A DNA stretch of 64,000 nucleotides from the NCBI RefSeq assembly GCF_036245475.1, contig NZ_BTPM01000001.1:1612001-1676000 (forward strand), read 5' to 3'. This document shows, in pieces, positions 1 to 9,298 of this stretch (within the stretch, counting starts at the first letter, position 1; each line of letters opens with the position of its first letter). The position numbers and the translations under genes were made by a program. The notes beneath the pieces are model-generated. The model did not search any database, was not told where the DNA came from, and saw only the letters and a list, made by a program, of their open reading frames with translations. The stretch is from Vibrio sp. 10N. Lineage in GTDB: Bacteria; Pseudomonadota; Gammaproteobacteria; Enterobacterales; Vibrionaceae.

Positions 1-542
1 ACGGCGTTTTGTGCTTGTTCAACCAATTCAGGAATGGCCAGAAGGGGAATGAAAGCGAGCATTGGAATAACGGCAATATCTTGAAATAGCAAGACAGAGA
101 ATGAGCTTTGACCCCCCTCGGTTTTCGCTAACCCCTTTTCATGGAATGTTTGCAGTACGATAGCGGTCGAAGACAAGGCAAAAATGAGGCCTATGGTTAG
201 GGCAATGCTCCAGGTTTGGCCCAATAGTAGGGCAATTGCCATAACCGCAGCTGCCGTGCCGCCAACCTGAATCCCGCCAAGCCCTACAAGCTTATGTCGC
301 ATACCCCAGAGCATTTTTGGCTCCAGTTCAAGGCCGACTAGAAATAGCATCATGACCACACCGAACTCAGCAAAGTGCTGTATCGCCGTGGTTTCCTCGC
401 CAACTAGCCCGATAATGGGACCGATGACGACCCCGGCAATCAAGTAGCCGAGGACTGAGCCTAGACCCAATCGCTTGGCTATTGGTACAGCGATGACAGC
501 GGCGATGAGATAAACAAAAGCCTGCAAAAAATACTCGGTCAT
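1..542 (-). CDS. kefB: KefB/KefC-type glutathione-gated K+/H+ antiporter, N-terminal part (cut by window edge)
   Basis: The first 180 or so residues of a CPA2-family monovalent cation/proton antiporter read leftwards from an ATG at 542 and run off the left edge, so the C-terminal TrkA-N regulatory domain is not visible. The protein begins [16 protein letters not shown] and shows about five or six hydrophobic segments, with family motifs such as [26 protein letters not shown] and [10 protein letters not shown]. In the Kef family the protein sits in the inner membrane and releases potassium, with proton uptake, when glutathione adducts of electrophiles accumulate. Its start overlaps the stop of the upstream KefG-like gene as ATGA, which implies translational coupling. 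Choice of KefB over KefC rests on the KefG-like partner. Confidence 0.85.
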   Translation of the reverse strand, partial: MTEYFLQAFVYLIAAVIAVPIAKRLGLGSVLGYLIAGVVIGPIIGLVGEETTAIQHFAEFGVVMMLFLVGLELEPKMLWGMRHKLVGLGGIQVGGTAAAVMAIALLLGQTWSIALTIGLIFALSSTAIVLQTFHEKGLAKTEGGQSSFSVLLFQDIAVIPMLAFIPLLAIPELVEQAQNA

Positions 543-1177
543 GACGCGCCCTCATCAGATTTAGTGGTTTGTTCTTGTGGCCAGTAGTGATTGAGCTTTT
601 CCATTGGCATAGCGCGATGTATGTCGAAATCTCCCGCGACCAACAGAGTGAGTAGCTCGCGCCAACGCTCCCTATGATCGGGTATTCTGCGTTCTTCTTG
701 TGCTGTACGAGACCCAAACAGGCAAAATGGCGGTAAATAGGTCATTCCTGTTAAGGTTGCGGTTTGTTCGAGCGGTTGAAGTAATTCTCGGATAGTAAAA
801 TGGTTGTAACCATCGGTTTGATATGCGTCTGCTTTACCTCCAGCAGAAATGGCACACAAGAACGTTTTCCCGTGTAACGCGGTGCCTTCTTGCCCATATG
901 CAAACCCGTATTCAAGGACTAAATCTTGCCACTCTTTTAGAATCGATGGCGTCGAATACCAATAGAGTGGGAACTGAAAAATAATCACGTCATGGTCGAT
1001 AAGGCGCTGTTGCTCTTTATCGATATTGATGTTGTAGGTAGGGTACTCGTAATAGAGATCTACTGCAGTAACCCCTTTCACTGAAGCTGCGTCTCGGAAC
1101 ATGGGAGCGTTGACCTCAGAGCGGCGTTGGGAAGGGTGAGCGTAAAGCACAAGAACTTTTTTGTTGTTTTCGGGCAT
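539..1177 (-). CDS. kefG: KefG-like NAD(P)H oxidoreductase, ancillary subunit of Kef antiporter
   Basis: A 212-residue flavodoxin-fold protein. The N-terminus [17 protein letters not shown] is the FMN-phosphate loop typical of the KefF/KefG/quinone reductase group, and [23 protein letters not shown] matches the substrate-side segment of the family in wording and spacing. KefG proteins bind the cytoplasmic face of KefB and are needed for full channel activity; they may also reduce quinone-like electrophiles. The length is slightly above the usual ~185 residues, with a C-terminal extension. The stop codon overlaps the kefB start by four bases, so the two are one operon. A near-palindrome about 65-85 bases upstream of the ATG is a possible operator. 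Confidence 0.85.
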   Translation of the reverse strand: MPENNKKVLVLYAHPSQRRSEVNAPMFRDAASVKGVTAVDLYYEYPTYNINIDKEQQRLIDHDVIIFQFPLYWYSTPSILKEWQDLVLEYGFAYGQEGTALHGKTFLCAISAGGKADAYQTDGYNHFTIRELLQPLEQTATLTGMTYLPPFCLFGSRTAQEERRIPDHRERWRELLTLLVAGDFDIHRAMPMEKLNHYWPQEQTTKSDEGAS

Positions 1178-1243
1178 AATAGCTTCCGCTTGACGTTATC
1201 TATGAGTCTTAATATCTAGTACACAACAAGCTATATTTCAATT

Positions 1244-1261
1244 GGTTACCATATAGTGACC
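1244..1261. promoter_or_regulatory. Near-palindromic operator candidate upstream of kefG
   Basis: Eighteen bases with dyad symmetry at 14 of 18 positions (GGTTACC, a TA-rich centre, then GTGACC). It lies between the divergent kefG-like gene and a GNAT gene, 67 bases from the kefG start. The form resembles operators of HxlR-type repressors, which often control NAD(P)H oxidoreductases, but no such regulator is encoded nearby. Assignment is inference. Confidence 0.3.
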
Positions 1262-1327
1262 ACACAGACGCTAGTGACATGTTGATGCTGCAGTGTGTCG
1301 ATATACACCATCCACTAGGGGGTTCTT

Positions 1328-1801
1328 TTGACTAAGATATTTATTAGACCAGCGATAAACAATGATGCTAGGTCGCTACATGCTCTCTATCAGAAAACAA
1401 TTCGCACTGTAAACTGCAAAGATTACAATGAGATACAGATTGATGGATGGGCGCCGTTAGATATGAAAACTGAGGTGTTTGAGCGTTATATCGTTTCGAA
1501 ACAGCCTTTGGTGGCCACAGATGGCGAAAGTATCTTAGGTTATAGTGACCTCCAACCCGATGGCCTCATCGATCACTTCTATTGTCATTATCAAGCGCAG
1601 GGGCAAGGTGTCGGACGTGCGTTAATGAACGCCATCCATCTTAAAGCGAGCGAGTTGGGGATATCTAAGCTTTACTCATTTGTTAGTGTCACTGCGAAAC
1701 CGTTTTATCTTCATTTCGGTTTTCATGTCGTAAGGGAAAATGAAGCGAATATTCGTGGTGTGTTGTTACAAAACTATTTGATGGAAAAAGAACTCCGTTG
1801 A
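1328..1801 (+). CDS. GNAT family N-acetyltransferase
   Basis: A 157-residue GCN5-related acetyltransferase, acting on an unknown amine with acetyl-CoA. It opens IFIRPAINNDARSLHALY, the usual first strand and helix of the fold, and carries the acetyl-CoA pyrophosphate loop as QAQGQGVGRALMNAI near residues 92-106; the end FYLHFGFHVVRE is the conserved last strand. The start is a TTG at 1328, chosen because AGGGGG lies just upstream at 1316-1322 and no ATG precedes the first conserved strand. It overlaps the next GNAT gene (stop TGA shares a base with the next ATG), so the two acetyltransferases are translated together. Substrate cannot be named. Confidence 0.85.
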   Translation: MTKIFIRPAINNDARSLHALYQKTIRTVNCKDYNEIQIDGWAPLDMKTEVFERYIVSKQPLVATDGESILGYSDLQPDGLIDHFYCHYQAQGQGVGRALMNAIHLKASELGISKLYSFVSVTAKPFYLHFGFHVVRENEANIRGVLLQNYLMEKELR

Positions 1802-2265
1802 TGATTGAAAATATGTTTGAAGTTAAAGCATTGAAGCAAGATGAGTTACCGTTGGACATATTGCTGATTGCCGACCCTGAAGAAGCCGCTATCAATGTCT
1901 ATCGTCAGCGTTGTCAGGCTTATGCGGCCTTTTTACAAGATAAGATTGTTGCGGCGCTGTTAGTGGAAGTTGATAACAGCCGTCAGACCGCAGAGCTGTT
2001 TAATATCGCCGTTTACAGTGAATATCAAGGCAGGGGGTTTGGTGGCGTGCTGTTAGATGAGACCCTGAAAATGCTCGCTGAAACTGGGATCAAGCAAGTT
2101 GAACTTGGTACGGGCACGTTTGGTTATCAGCTATCTTTCTATCAAAAACATGGCTTTCGAGTCGACAGTATTGTGAAAGATTTCTTTCTCGATAACTATG
2201 ATGAGCCAATCTTTGAACAAGGTATTCAACATAAGGATATGCTTCGTCTGGTGTGGCGCCGTTAA
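1801..2265 (+). CDS. GNAT family N-acetyltransferase
   Basis: A 154-residue acetyltransferase that follows the preceding GNAT gene in a TGATG stop-start overlap. A TTG three bases earlier is a possible alternative start; ATG is preferred. The acetyl-CoA loop reads SEYQGRGFGGVLLDETL around residues 75-91 and the C-terminal part YQLSFYQKHGFRVD is the usual beta-bulge strand. Two different GNATs in tandem suggest sequential or alternative acetylation of related substrates, or simple gene accumulation. Sequence identity between the two is low by eye, so this is not a recent duplication. Confidence 0.85.
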   Translation: MIENMFEVKALKQDELPLDILLIADPEEAAINVYRQRCQAYAAFLQDKIVAALLVEVDNSRQTAELFNIAVYSEYQGRGFGGVLLDETLKMLAETGIKQVELGTGTFGYQLSFYQKHGFRVDSIVKDFFLDNYDEPIFEQGIQHKDMLRLVWRR

Positions 2266-2365
2266 GTTTGAGTAATATCGTATTTGAGTCATTGACGGTC
2301 CAGAGTGTGCGGGGTAGATTGCTCACGATTACCGCCATTGATAGAAGTGAAACTAGGAGCCTCTG

Positions 2366-3061
2366 ATGGGTGAGATGTACACCAAGCATGCGGACAAGTA
2401 TGCCGAAGCGATTGAAAACAACGCCTATAATGCACTGTACGAGCGTCCCTCTACACTTGCGCTTGTTGGAGAAGTGAGTAATAAACGTGTGCTGGATTTG
2501 GGCTGTGGCCCTGGTATTTATGCGGAACTCTTCACTAAGCAAGGCGCGACTGTCACAGCGATTGATTTATCAGAAGAAATGGTAGAGTTGACCCAACGTC
2601 GTATTGGTGACGCTGTCACAAGTTACTCGCAAGACTTGACCGAAGGATTGCCCAACGAAAATGCTAATCAGTATGATGTCGTTGTTTGTCCGCTGATGAT
2701 TCACTACTTAGAAGATTTGGTGCCGTTTTTTAAAGAAGTTCAACGTGTCTTGAAAATGGGGGGGATCTTTGTGTTTTCTACCCACCACCCGATCATCGAC
2801 TTTGAAGATGATGCCTTTAATAACTACTTTGATGTAGAACGTATTACTGAGCACTGGGATACCGTCGGTGAGCCAGTGGAAGTCTCGTTCTTTAGACGCT
2901 CATTGACCAACTTATTTGATAGCTTATCTGAAGCTGGTTTCGTTTTGGACAAGTTTTCCGAAGGTAAGCCAGCGCCCGAGATGAAAGTGGTGGCTCCTGA
3001 GACATTTGAGCGATTATCTCGTCGTCCTAATTTCATTTTCATCCGAGCTCAAGCCAAATAA
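2366..3061 (+). CDS. Class I SAM-dependent methyltransferase
   Basis: A 231-residue methyltransferase of the UbiE/COQ5-like Methyltransf_11/25 type. Motif I is VLDLGCGPGIYAELFTKQG near residues 42-60, followed by the acidic ribose-binding position in TAIDLSEEM and motif post-II VVVCPLMIHYLEDLVPFFKEV. A single protein of this kind methylates a small molecule, but nothing in the sequence or neighbours names it. The start ATG at 2366 follows an AGGAG at about 2354-2358. It lies in the same direction as the two GNAT genes, 100 bases after them, and is followed by a stem-loop at 3116-3141. Confidence 0.8.
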   Translation: MGEMYTKHADKYAEAIENNAYNALYERPSTLALVGEVSNKRVLDLGCGPGIYAELFTKQGATVTAIDLSEEMVELTQRRIGDAVTSYSQDLTEGLPNENANQYDVVVCPLMIHYLEDLVPFFKEVQRVLKMGGIFVFSTHHPIIDFEDDAFNNYFDVERITEHWDTVGEPVEVSFFRRSLTNLFDSLSEAGFVLDKFSEGKPAPEMKVVAPETFERLSRRPNFIFIRAQAK

Positions 3062-3115
3062 TCGCCTCTAGAAAATCGCGATTACTCATCGTTTCCTGCT
3101 AGTTTTTCATCAAAA

Positions 3116-3141
3116 GGGCAAAAAACGTGTTTTTTTTGCCC
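3116..3141 (+). terminator. Stem-loop between methyltransferase gene and pheS promoter
   Basis: A ten-base-pair stem of GGGCAAAAAA with TTTTTTGCCC enclosing a six-base loop. The U-run is inside the stem rather than after it, so it may be a weak intrinsic terminator that separates the methyltransferase transcript from pheST. Confidence 0.45.
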
Positions 3142-3168
3142 AATAACCCGTTCAATTTACAAATCAAT

Positions 3169-4237
<1,069 letters not shown>

Positions 4238-4255
4238 TCCAGAGGGTTCATCACA

Positions 4256-6643
4256 ATGAAATTCAGCGAATCATGGCTTCGTGAGTGGGTAAACCCTTCA
4301 GTTTCTACTGACGAGCTTACGCACCAAATTACAATGGCTGGTCTAGAGGTGGACGACGTACTGCCTGTAGCTGGCTCTTTCACTGGCGTTAAAGTAGGTA
4401 AAGTGGTTGAGTGCGGTCAGCACCCAGACGCAGACAAACTACGCGTAACTAAAGTTGATGTTGGCGCAGAAGAACTGCTAGACATCGTTTGTGGCGCACC
4501 TAACTGCCGTGAAGGTCTGAAAGTAGCAGTAGCAACAGTTGGTGCTGTTCTTCCGGGCGATTTCAAAATCAAGAAAGCAAAACTACGCGGTCAACCTTCA
4601 CACGGTATGCTGTGCTCATTCACTGAGCTAGGCATCGATGTTGAATCTGACGGCATCATGGAATTGGCTGAAGATGCAGCGATCGGTACTGATTTCCGCG
4701 ACTTCCTAGGTCTTGATGACGTGACTGTTGACGTTGACCTAACAGCAAACCGCGCTGACTGTTTCAGCATCCGTGGTCTTGCTCGTGAAGTTGGCGTTCT
4801 AAACCGTGCTGACGTAACAGCACCAGCAGTTAACCCTGTTGAAGCATCTATTGCTGATGTAGCTTCTATTGAAGTTAAAGCAACTGAAGCGTGTCCTCGT
4901 TACCTAGGTCGTATCGTTAAGAATGTGAACGTTCAAGCTGAAACACCACTATGGATGCAAGAGAAACTGCGTCGTTGTGGTATTCGCTCAATCGATCCTG
5001 TTGTAGACATCACTAACTATGTGCTTCTTGAGCAAGGTCAGCCAATGCACGCGTTCGATCTTGCTAAGATTGAAGGCGGCATCGTTGTTCGTATGGCAGA
5101 GCAGGGCGAGAAACTGACTCTTCTAGACGGTAACGAAGCGGAGCTAAATGCCGATACACTGGTTGTAGCAGACCACAATAAAGCACTAGCAATCGCTGGT
5201 ATCTTTGGCGGTGAAGAGTCTGGTGTAACAACTGAGACGAAAGACGTGCTTCTAGAGTGTGCGTTCTTCGCACCTGACCACATTCGTGGTCGCGCTCGTA
5301 GCTACGGTCTACATACGGATTCTTCAATGCGTTTTGAGCGTGGTGTTGACTACGCACTACAAGCAAGCGCAATGGAGCGTGCGACAGAGCTTCTTGTTGA
5401 AATCTGTGGTGGTGAAGTAGCACCGGTAGTGACAGTAGAATCTGACGCTGATCTTCCTAAGCCAAACACTGTTGAACTACGTCGCACTAAGCTAGATTCA
5501 CTTCTTGGTCACCACATCGCTGACGCTGAAGTAGTCGAGATTCTAGAGCGTCTTGGTCTGACAGTAGAGACTACAGATACAGGTTGGACTGGTGTAGCGC
5601 CAACATGGCGTTTTGACATCGCAATCGAACAAGACCTAATTGAAGAAGTGGGTCGTATCTACGGTTACGATAACATTCCAAATCAACACCCTGCTGCAAC
5701 ACTTAAGATGCACAACCACGTTGAAGCGAACCTTCCGCTTAAACGTGTACGCGATCTTCTTGTTGACCGTGGTTACCATGAGGCGATCACTTACAGCTTC
5801 GTTGAGCCAGAGCAGCAGAAACTCGTAGTACCAGGTGTTGAGCCACTGATTCTGCCTTTCCCAATCTCTGCGGAAATGTCAGCAATGCGTCTTGGTCTTA
5901 TCCAGGGCCTTCTAAATACCGTTGTTCACAACCAGAAGCGTCAGCAACCACGTGTTCGCCTGTTCGAATACGGTCTGCGTTTCATCCCTTGCGAAAATGC
6001 TGAGAACGGTATGCGCCAAGAGCCTATGCTTGCAGGTGTGATTGCTGGTACTCGTAGCGAAGAGCATTGGGATATTGAAACTAACACAGTTGACTTCTTT
6101 GACCTTAAAGGCGACCTAGAAGCGATTCTAGAACTGTCTGCAAACGAGAAAGCGTACTCATTTGCTGCAGCGAAACACCCAGCACTTCATCCAGGTCAAT
6201 CTGCAGCAATCATTGTTGATGGCAAAGAGGTGGGGGTAATTGGTACCGTTCACCCAGAGCTTGAGCGCAAGTTCGGTCTAAACGGTCGTACTATCGTATT
6301 CGAAGTTGAATGGTCTGCGATCAACACGAAAGTGATCCCAGAAGCGGCAGGACTTTCTAAGTTCCCTGCAAACCGTCGTGACATCGCTGTTGTTGTTGAT
6401 GAAGCGGTCGCTTCTGGCGACATCGTTGCAGCTTGCTTAGAGCAAGGTGGCGAGTTCCTAAAAGACGCGAAATTGTTTGACGTTTACGTAGGTAAGGGCG
6501 TTGAGGAAGGCAAGAAGAGTCTAGCGATTGCTTTGACTCTACAGTCTCTAGAGCGCACGCTTGAAGATGCTGATATCGCAGGTGCGGTAGACGCCATTGT
6601 TGCTCATATTTCTGAGAAATTTGGTGCAGCATTGCGTGACTAA
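4256..6643 (+). CDS. pheT: Phenylalanine--tRNA ligase beta subunit
   Basis: The 795-residue beta subunit that partners PheS. In order it shows the N-terminal lead, the tRNA-binding EMAP/OB domain (about residues 39-150, [19 protein letters not shown]), the B3/B4 editing region (about 210-390, with the [10 protein letters not shown] segment), the B5 domain (about 400-475), the inactive synthetase-like core (about 480-680) and the C-terminal ferredoxin-like anticodon-binding domain (about 700-795, [16 protein letters not shown]). Length matches E. coli PheT. It is co-transcribed with pheS and closed by a strong terminator at 6675-6710. Confidence 0.98.
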   Translation: MKFSESWLREWVNPSVSTDELTHQITMAGLEVDDVLPVAGSFTGVKVGKVVECGQHPDADKLRVTKVDVGAEELLDIVCGAPNCREGLKVAVATVGAVLPGDFKIKKAKLRGQPSHGMLCSFTELGIDVESDGIMELAEDAAIGTDFRDFLGLDDVTVDVDLTANRADCFSIRGLAREVGVLNRADVTAPAVNPVEASIADVASIEVKATEACPRYLGRIVKNVNVQAETPLWMQEKLRRCGIRSIDPVVDITNYVLLEQGQPMHAFDLAKIEGGIVVRMAEQGEKLTLLDGNEAELNADTLVVADHNKALAIAGIFGGEESGVTTETKDVLLECAFFAPDHIRGRARSYGLHTDSSMRFERGVDYALQASAMERATELLVEICGGEVAPVVTVESDADLPKPNTVELRRTKLDSLLGHHIADAEVVEILERLGLTVETTDTGWTGVAPTWRFDIAIEQDLIEEVGRIYGYDNIPNQHPAATLKMHNHVEANLPLKRVRDLLVDRGYHEAITYSFVEPEQQKLVVPGVEPLILPFPISAEMSAMRLGLIQGLLNTVVHNQKRQQPRVRLFEYGLRFIPCENAENGMRQEPMLAGVIAGTRSEEHWDIETNTVDFFDLKGDLEAILELSANEKAYSFAAAKHPALHPGQSAAIIVDGKEVGVIGTVHPELERKFGLNGRTIVFEVEWSAINTKVIPEAAGLSKFPANRRDIAVVVDEAVASGDIVAACLEQGGEFLKDAKLFDVYVGKGVEEGKKSLAIALTLQSLERTLEDADIAGAVDAIVAHISEKFGAALRD

Positions 6644-6674
6644 GCACGATTAACGCAATTAAGCATAATGCCTG

Positions 6675-6710
6675 AAAAAGCGAGTTACTGAAAAGTAACT
6701 CGCTTTTTTT
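6675..6710 (+). terminator. Rho-independent terminator after pheST
   Basis: A 12-base-pair stem (AAGCGAGTTACT with AGTAACTCGCTT) capped by a GAAA tetraloop and followed by a run of T. It separates pheST from ihfA, which therefore needs its own promoter in the 400-base gap that follows. Confidence 0.9.
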
Positions 6711-6886
6711 ATGCCGGGTTAATATCGAGTGGAATAAACCTGTTTCATATTGGAAATATGGTGCAACTCGCTGTTTTTACACAATAAATTACGTGTTGAA
6801 GGCATCAAGGTCACTATTTTTAAAATTGTTTATAGCTTTATTATTGTTTGTGTAATTGTGCTTGTCTGGTTGTTTATTCTGCCTGG

Positions 6887-6916
6887 TTGATTTTGTGTAA
6901 GCAAAGTCTCTATATT
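6887..6916 (+). promoter_or_regulatory. Possible promoter upstream of ihfA
   Basis: Within the gene-free 6644-7110 stretch, TTGATT (6887-6892), an 18-base spacer and TATATT (6911-6916) form a plausible sigma-70 promoter reading toward ihfA, about 190 bases before the ATG. The rest of the stretch is AT-rich and holds the pheT terminator, three GTTGGC repeats and a small inverted repeat described separately; I see no open reading frame in it. Confidence 0.35.
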
Positions 6917-6982
6917 ATGCTGTTAATCCGATAACTTGCTAAAACTTAAAGCAAAATCCTGACATAGTTCTGAAATAAAAAA

Positions 6983-7026
6983 GTTGGCGAAAATCAGAAG
7001 GTTGGCTTACACTTTTCAAAGTTGGC
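6983..7026 (+). repeat. Three direct GTTGGC repeats upstream of ihfA
   Basis: GTTGGC occurs at 6983, 7001 and 7021, spaced 18 and 20 bases, close to two helical turns. This phasing is what an array of operator half-sites would look like. No regulator is known to me for this motif. Confidence 0.4.
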
Positions 7027-7063
7027 CTGTTATGTTGTTGATTGGTCGAACTAAATCTTTAGC

Positions 7064-7080
7064 GTTATCACTGCGATAAC
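7064..7080 (+). promoter_or_regulatory. Inverted repeat in ihfA leader
   Basis: GTTATC, five bases, GATAAC: a perfect six-base dyad 30 bases before the ihfA start. It could be a protein site or a weak leader hairpin just ahead of the GAGGGGAG ribosome-binding site. Confidence 0.3.
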
Positions 7081-7110
7081 AAGGTATGAATTAGCTTTGA
7101 GGGGAGTTTT

Positions 7111-7404
7111 ATGGCGCTCACAAAAGCCGATCTGGCTGAGAACCTATTTGAGAAACTCGGATTCAGTAAAAGGGATGCCAAGGAAACGGTAGAAGTGTTT
7201 TTCGAAGAAATTAGAAAATCACTTGAAAGTGGCGAACAGGTAAAGCTGTCGGGTTTTGGTAATTTTGACTTGCGTGACAAGAATGAACGTCCAGGTCGAA
7301 ATCCCAAGACTGGTGAAGACATTCCCATTTCCGCTCGACGCGTAGTGACATTCCGTCCGGGTCAGAAACTGAAGGCTCGAGTCGAAAATATCAAAGTAGA
7401 TTAA
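7111..7404 (+). CDS. ihfA: Integration host factor subunit alpha
   Basis: A 97-residue DNA-bending protein of the HU/IHF family that pairs with IHF-beta. The sequence [20 protein letters not shown] is the standard IhfA N-terminus; the beta-arm reads [30 protein letters not shown] with the intercalating proline in RNPKTGE. A GAGGGGAG ribosome-binding site lies nine bases before the ATG. It sits downstream of pheST as in other gamma-proteobacteria, but a terminator and a 400-base gap separate them, so it is probably transcribed mainly on its own. A symmetric terminator follows and is shared with the convergent relV. Confidence 0.98.
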   Translation: MALTKADLAENLFEKLGFSKRDAKETVEVFFEEIRKSLESGEQVKLSGFGNFDLRDKNERPGRNPKTGEDIPISARRVVTFRPGQKLKARVENIKVD

Positions 7405-7419
7405 TGTCCTACTGTTAAA

Positions 7420-7448
7420 CAAAAAGACCACCTAGTGTGGTCTTTTTG
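7420..7448. terminator. Bidirectional terminator after ihfA
   Basis: CAAAAAGACCAC and GTGGTCTTTTTG form a long stem around a short loop, with A- and T-runs on both sides, so it can stop transcription from either strand. It lies between ihfA and the convergent relV. Confidence 0.85.
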
Positions 7449-7524
7449 TGGTTTAGGGGCTAGGTATTTAGAGGGAATATCGAGCGCCAAGCCATTGCTC
7501 TGAGTGCGCTCAATAAAGAGCGGA

Positions 7525-8301
7525 CTAAGCCGCTCGAATGTTAGTGGTAATGTATGGCTGCCAAGCGTTTTGATACAGCTCCATTGACTGGCGTCGTAGG
7601 CTGGCAATTTGCGCGGTTTCAAATTCATTTAGGGCGCGGTTTTCAGCGGCAGCTCTGCGCTCAATTCCTTGAACGATTTCATACAAATCGTGCTCAGGTC
7701 CGCTCTTCACATCAGCGATGTCTTTTAGGTGAAGCTGCACTTCAGCGATAATTCCAGTCTTGGGTAGCTTAACCAAAATGTTGAGGTCACGGTATCCAGA
7801 GGCTGCTGGGCTTTTAAAGCGGTTTTTAACCCTAACTACCTGAGCTTCACGGCTAAGCGCTTCATACGCGCCTACTAAGCTCTCAACGTCTTGAGCGACG
7901 ATAGTGCCTCGAGCCAGATCTGTGATTTGATTAACTTGGCCGTTGAGTTCAGTGTCAATCTTCACTTTGGCTCGTTCAGCAGATTTTACGCCTGCAAAGT
8001 ACGCGTCGGTGTCAGTCAGTAGGGCGGTGGTTTTACAAAGCGCTTCTAGCTCATGCTGAGCTTGGTGGGCTTTGCTGTACAAGATGTCAAAATCGTTATG
8101 GGGTTGGAAGGCAGCGCCCTGAACAGCATCAATGCCGTACAAGCCACTAAGACTGTGTTTGAATACAGATGGACAAACTTCGTTTTGCTCTTGCTTTCCT
8201 TTTGTTGAGGTGGAATCGGATTGATTAAGCGTTGCCGCAAATGCAGGTGCGCGGCTGAGTACCAATAGCATTAGTGCTGCAGTACGAAGAAACGTGCTCA
8301 T
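7525..8301 (-). CDS. relV: RelV-type small (p)ppGpp synthetase with predicted signal peptide
   Basis: A 258-residue protein with a RelA/SpoT synthetase domain over about residues 85-200 and no hydrolase, TGS or ACT domain. Visible synthetase motifs are DLARGT (R131), RVKNRFKSP (K159-P165), the GYRD loop (G169-D172) and EVQL (E187), the last being the usual metal/nucleotide-binding glutamate. RelV is the third alarmone synthetase known from Vibrio cholerae, and its position beside ihfA there is the same. The N-terminus MSTFLRTAALMLLVLSRAPAFA has the form of a Sec signal peptide with an AFA cleavage site, odd for an enzyme using GTP and ATP; no internal ATG lies before the domain. AGGAGAGAGA precedes the ATG. 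Confidence 0.85.
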   Translation of the reverse strand: MSTFLRTAALMLLVLSRAPAFAATLNQSDSTSTKGKQEQNEVCPSVFKHSLSGLYGIDAVQGAAFQPHNDFDILYSKAHQAQHELEALCKTTALLTDTDAYFAGVKSAERAKVKIDTELNGQVNQITDLARGTIVAQDVESLVGAYEALSREAQVVRVKNRFKSPAASGYRDLNILVKLPKTGIIAEVQLHLKDIADVKSGPEHDLYEIVQGIERRAAAENRALNEFETAQIASLRRQSMELYQNAWQPYITTNIRAA

Positions 8302-8532
8302 TCTCTCTCCTAGTTACGTTACAAAAACGGGTACAAAAAAGGCGTAAACGCGCAGGAGTGTCGCTAACAATAATATGGGGATTCGTAGAAAAAACCCAAC
8401 ACAAACTGTGTAACAGAGTTTGTAAACTGTGATGCTTATCGCGCAATAAAATCTACGCGAATGGGTGTGACATTTTGTCTGCACTCTGTAAACTCTACGT
8501 TAACCATTATCCACAGCGAATATGAACGATAA

Positions 8533-9186
8533 ATGAACGATTTTGAACTTTGGCACGACAAGTGGGCTGCAAACAAAATAGGTTTTCACTTGGAAGATGT
8601 GAATCCTTTGCTTATAAAATACTGGCAGCAATTGTCTCCTCAGCGTGACGAGAAGGTCTTTGTGCCTCTATGCGGCAAGTCAGAAGACTTGGTTTGGTTA
8701 GCGCAGCGTCATGATGACGTACAAGGCGTCGAGCTTAGTCAAATTGCCGTGCGTTCATTTTTCTCAGAGCACTTCTACACCCCGATGGTAACGCCTATCA
8801 ATGGTCAGTTTGAGTTATATCAGTTTGATGAGCTAAACATTTATGTTGGTAACTATTTTACCGCGCCAATTCAGCCGGTAGAGCTGATTTACGATCGCGC
8901 GGCTATGATTGCCATGCCTGAAGAGGTGAGAGCGCTCTATGTTGACAAGCTAAAACAAACGCTGAAACCGGGCGGCCGCATTCTTCTCATCACACTGGAC
9001 TACATTCAAAGCGAAATGACGGGGCCACCATACAGCGTTCCTAGCAATGAAGTGATGCAGCATTTTGGTGAGGAGTTTGATGTGACCCTTTTAGAGCGTG
9101 ATGAAGCGGACAGTAATCATGGTCGTATTCAACAAGGCCTGACTCGCTTTGCAGAAGAAGTATGGCTTATCACCCATAAAGGCTGA
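8533..9186 (+). CDS. tpm: Thiopurine S-methyltransferase
   Basis: A 217-residue SAM-dependent methyltransferase of the TPMT family, which in bacteria methylates thiopurines and also tellurite, selenite or tellurocysteine-like thiols. Family marks are [16 protein letters not shown] at residues 4-19, [17 protein letters not shown] as the SAM-binding motif [15 protein letters not shown], and the [17 protein letters not shown] segment. Length and start match the family. A divergent 230-base gap separates it from relV, and a symmetric terminator at 9236-9265 separates it from the convergent ppsA. Confidence 0.92.
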   Translation: MNDFELWHDKWAANKIGFHLEDVNPLLIKYWQQLSPQRDEKVFVPLCGKSEDLVWLAQRHDDVQGVELSQIAVRSFFSEHFYTPMVTPINGQFELYQFDELNIYVGNYFTAPIQPVELIYDRAAMIAMPEEVRALYVDKLKQTLKPGGRILLITLDYIQSEMTGPPYSVPSNEVMQHFGEEFDVTLLERDEADSNHGRIQQGLTRFAEEVWLITHKG

Positions 9187-9235
9187 TCATTGTAGTTAGA
9201 TGGTTCTCTGAACCGTAATCAATTCAATGGATACA

Positions 9236-9265
9236 AAAATGCCAGAGCGAGAGCTCTGGCATTTT
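9236..9265. terminator. Bidirectional terminator between tpm and ppsA
   Basis: AAAATGCCAGAG and CTCTGGCATTTT form a 12-pair stem with a small loop between two convergent genes, flanked by A and T runs on both strands. Confidence 0.88.
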
Positions 9266-9298
9266 CTTTATCACAGTTTGCGTGATGACATTCTGTGA

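Noticed and set aside
7525..8301. RelV read as a frameshifted RelA or SpoT fragment
   Set aside because: The frame is intact, has its own ribosome-binding site, and length and position match the stand-alone RelV family.
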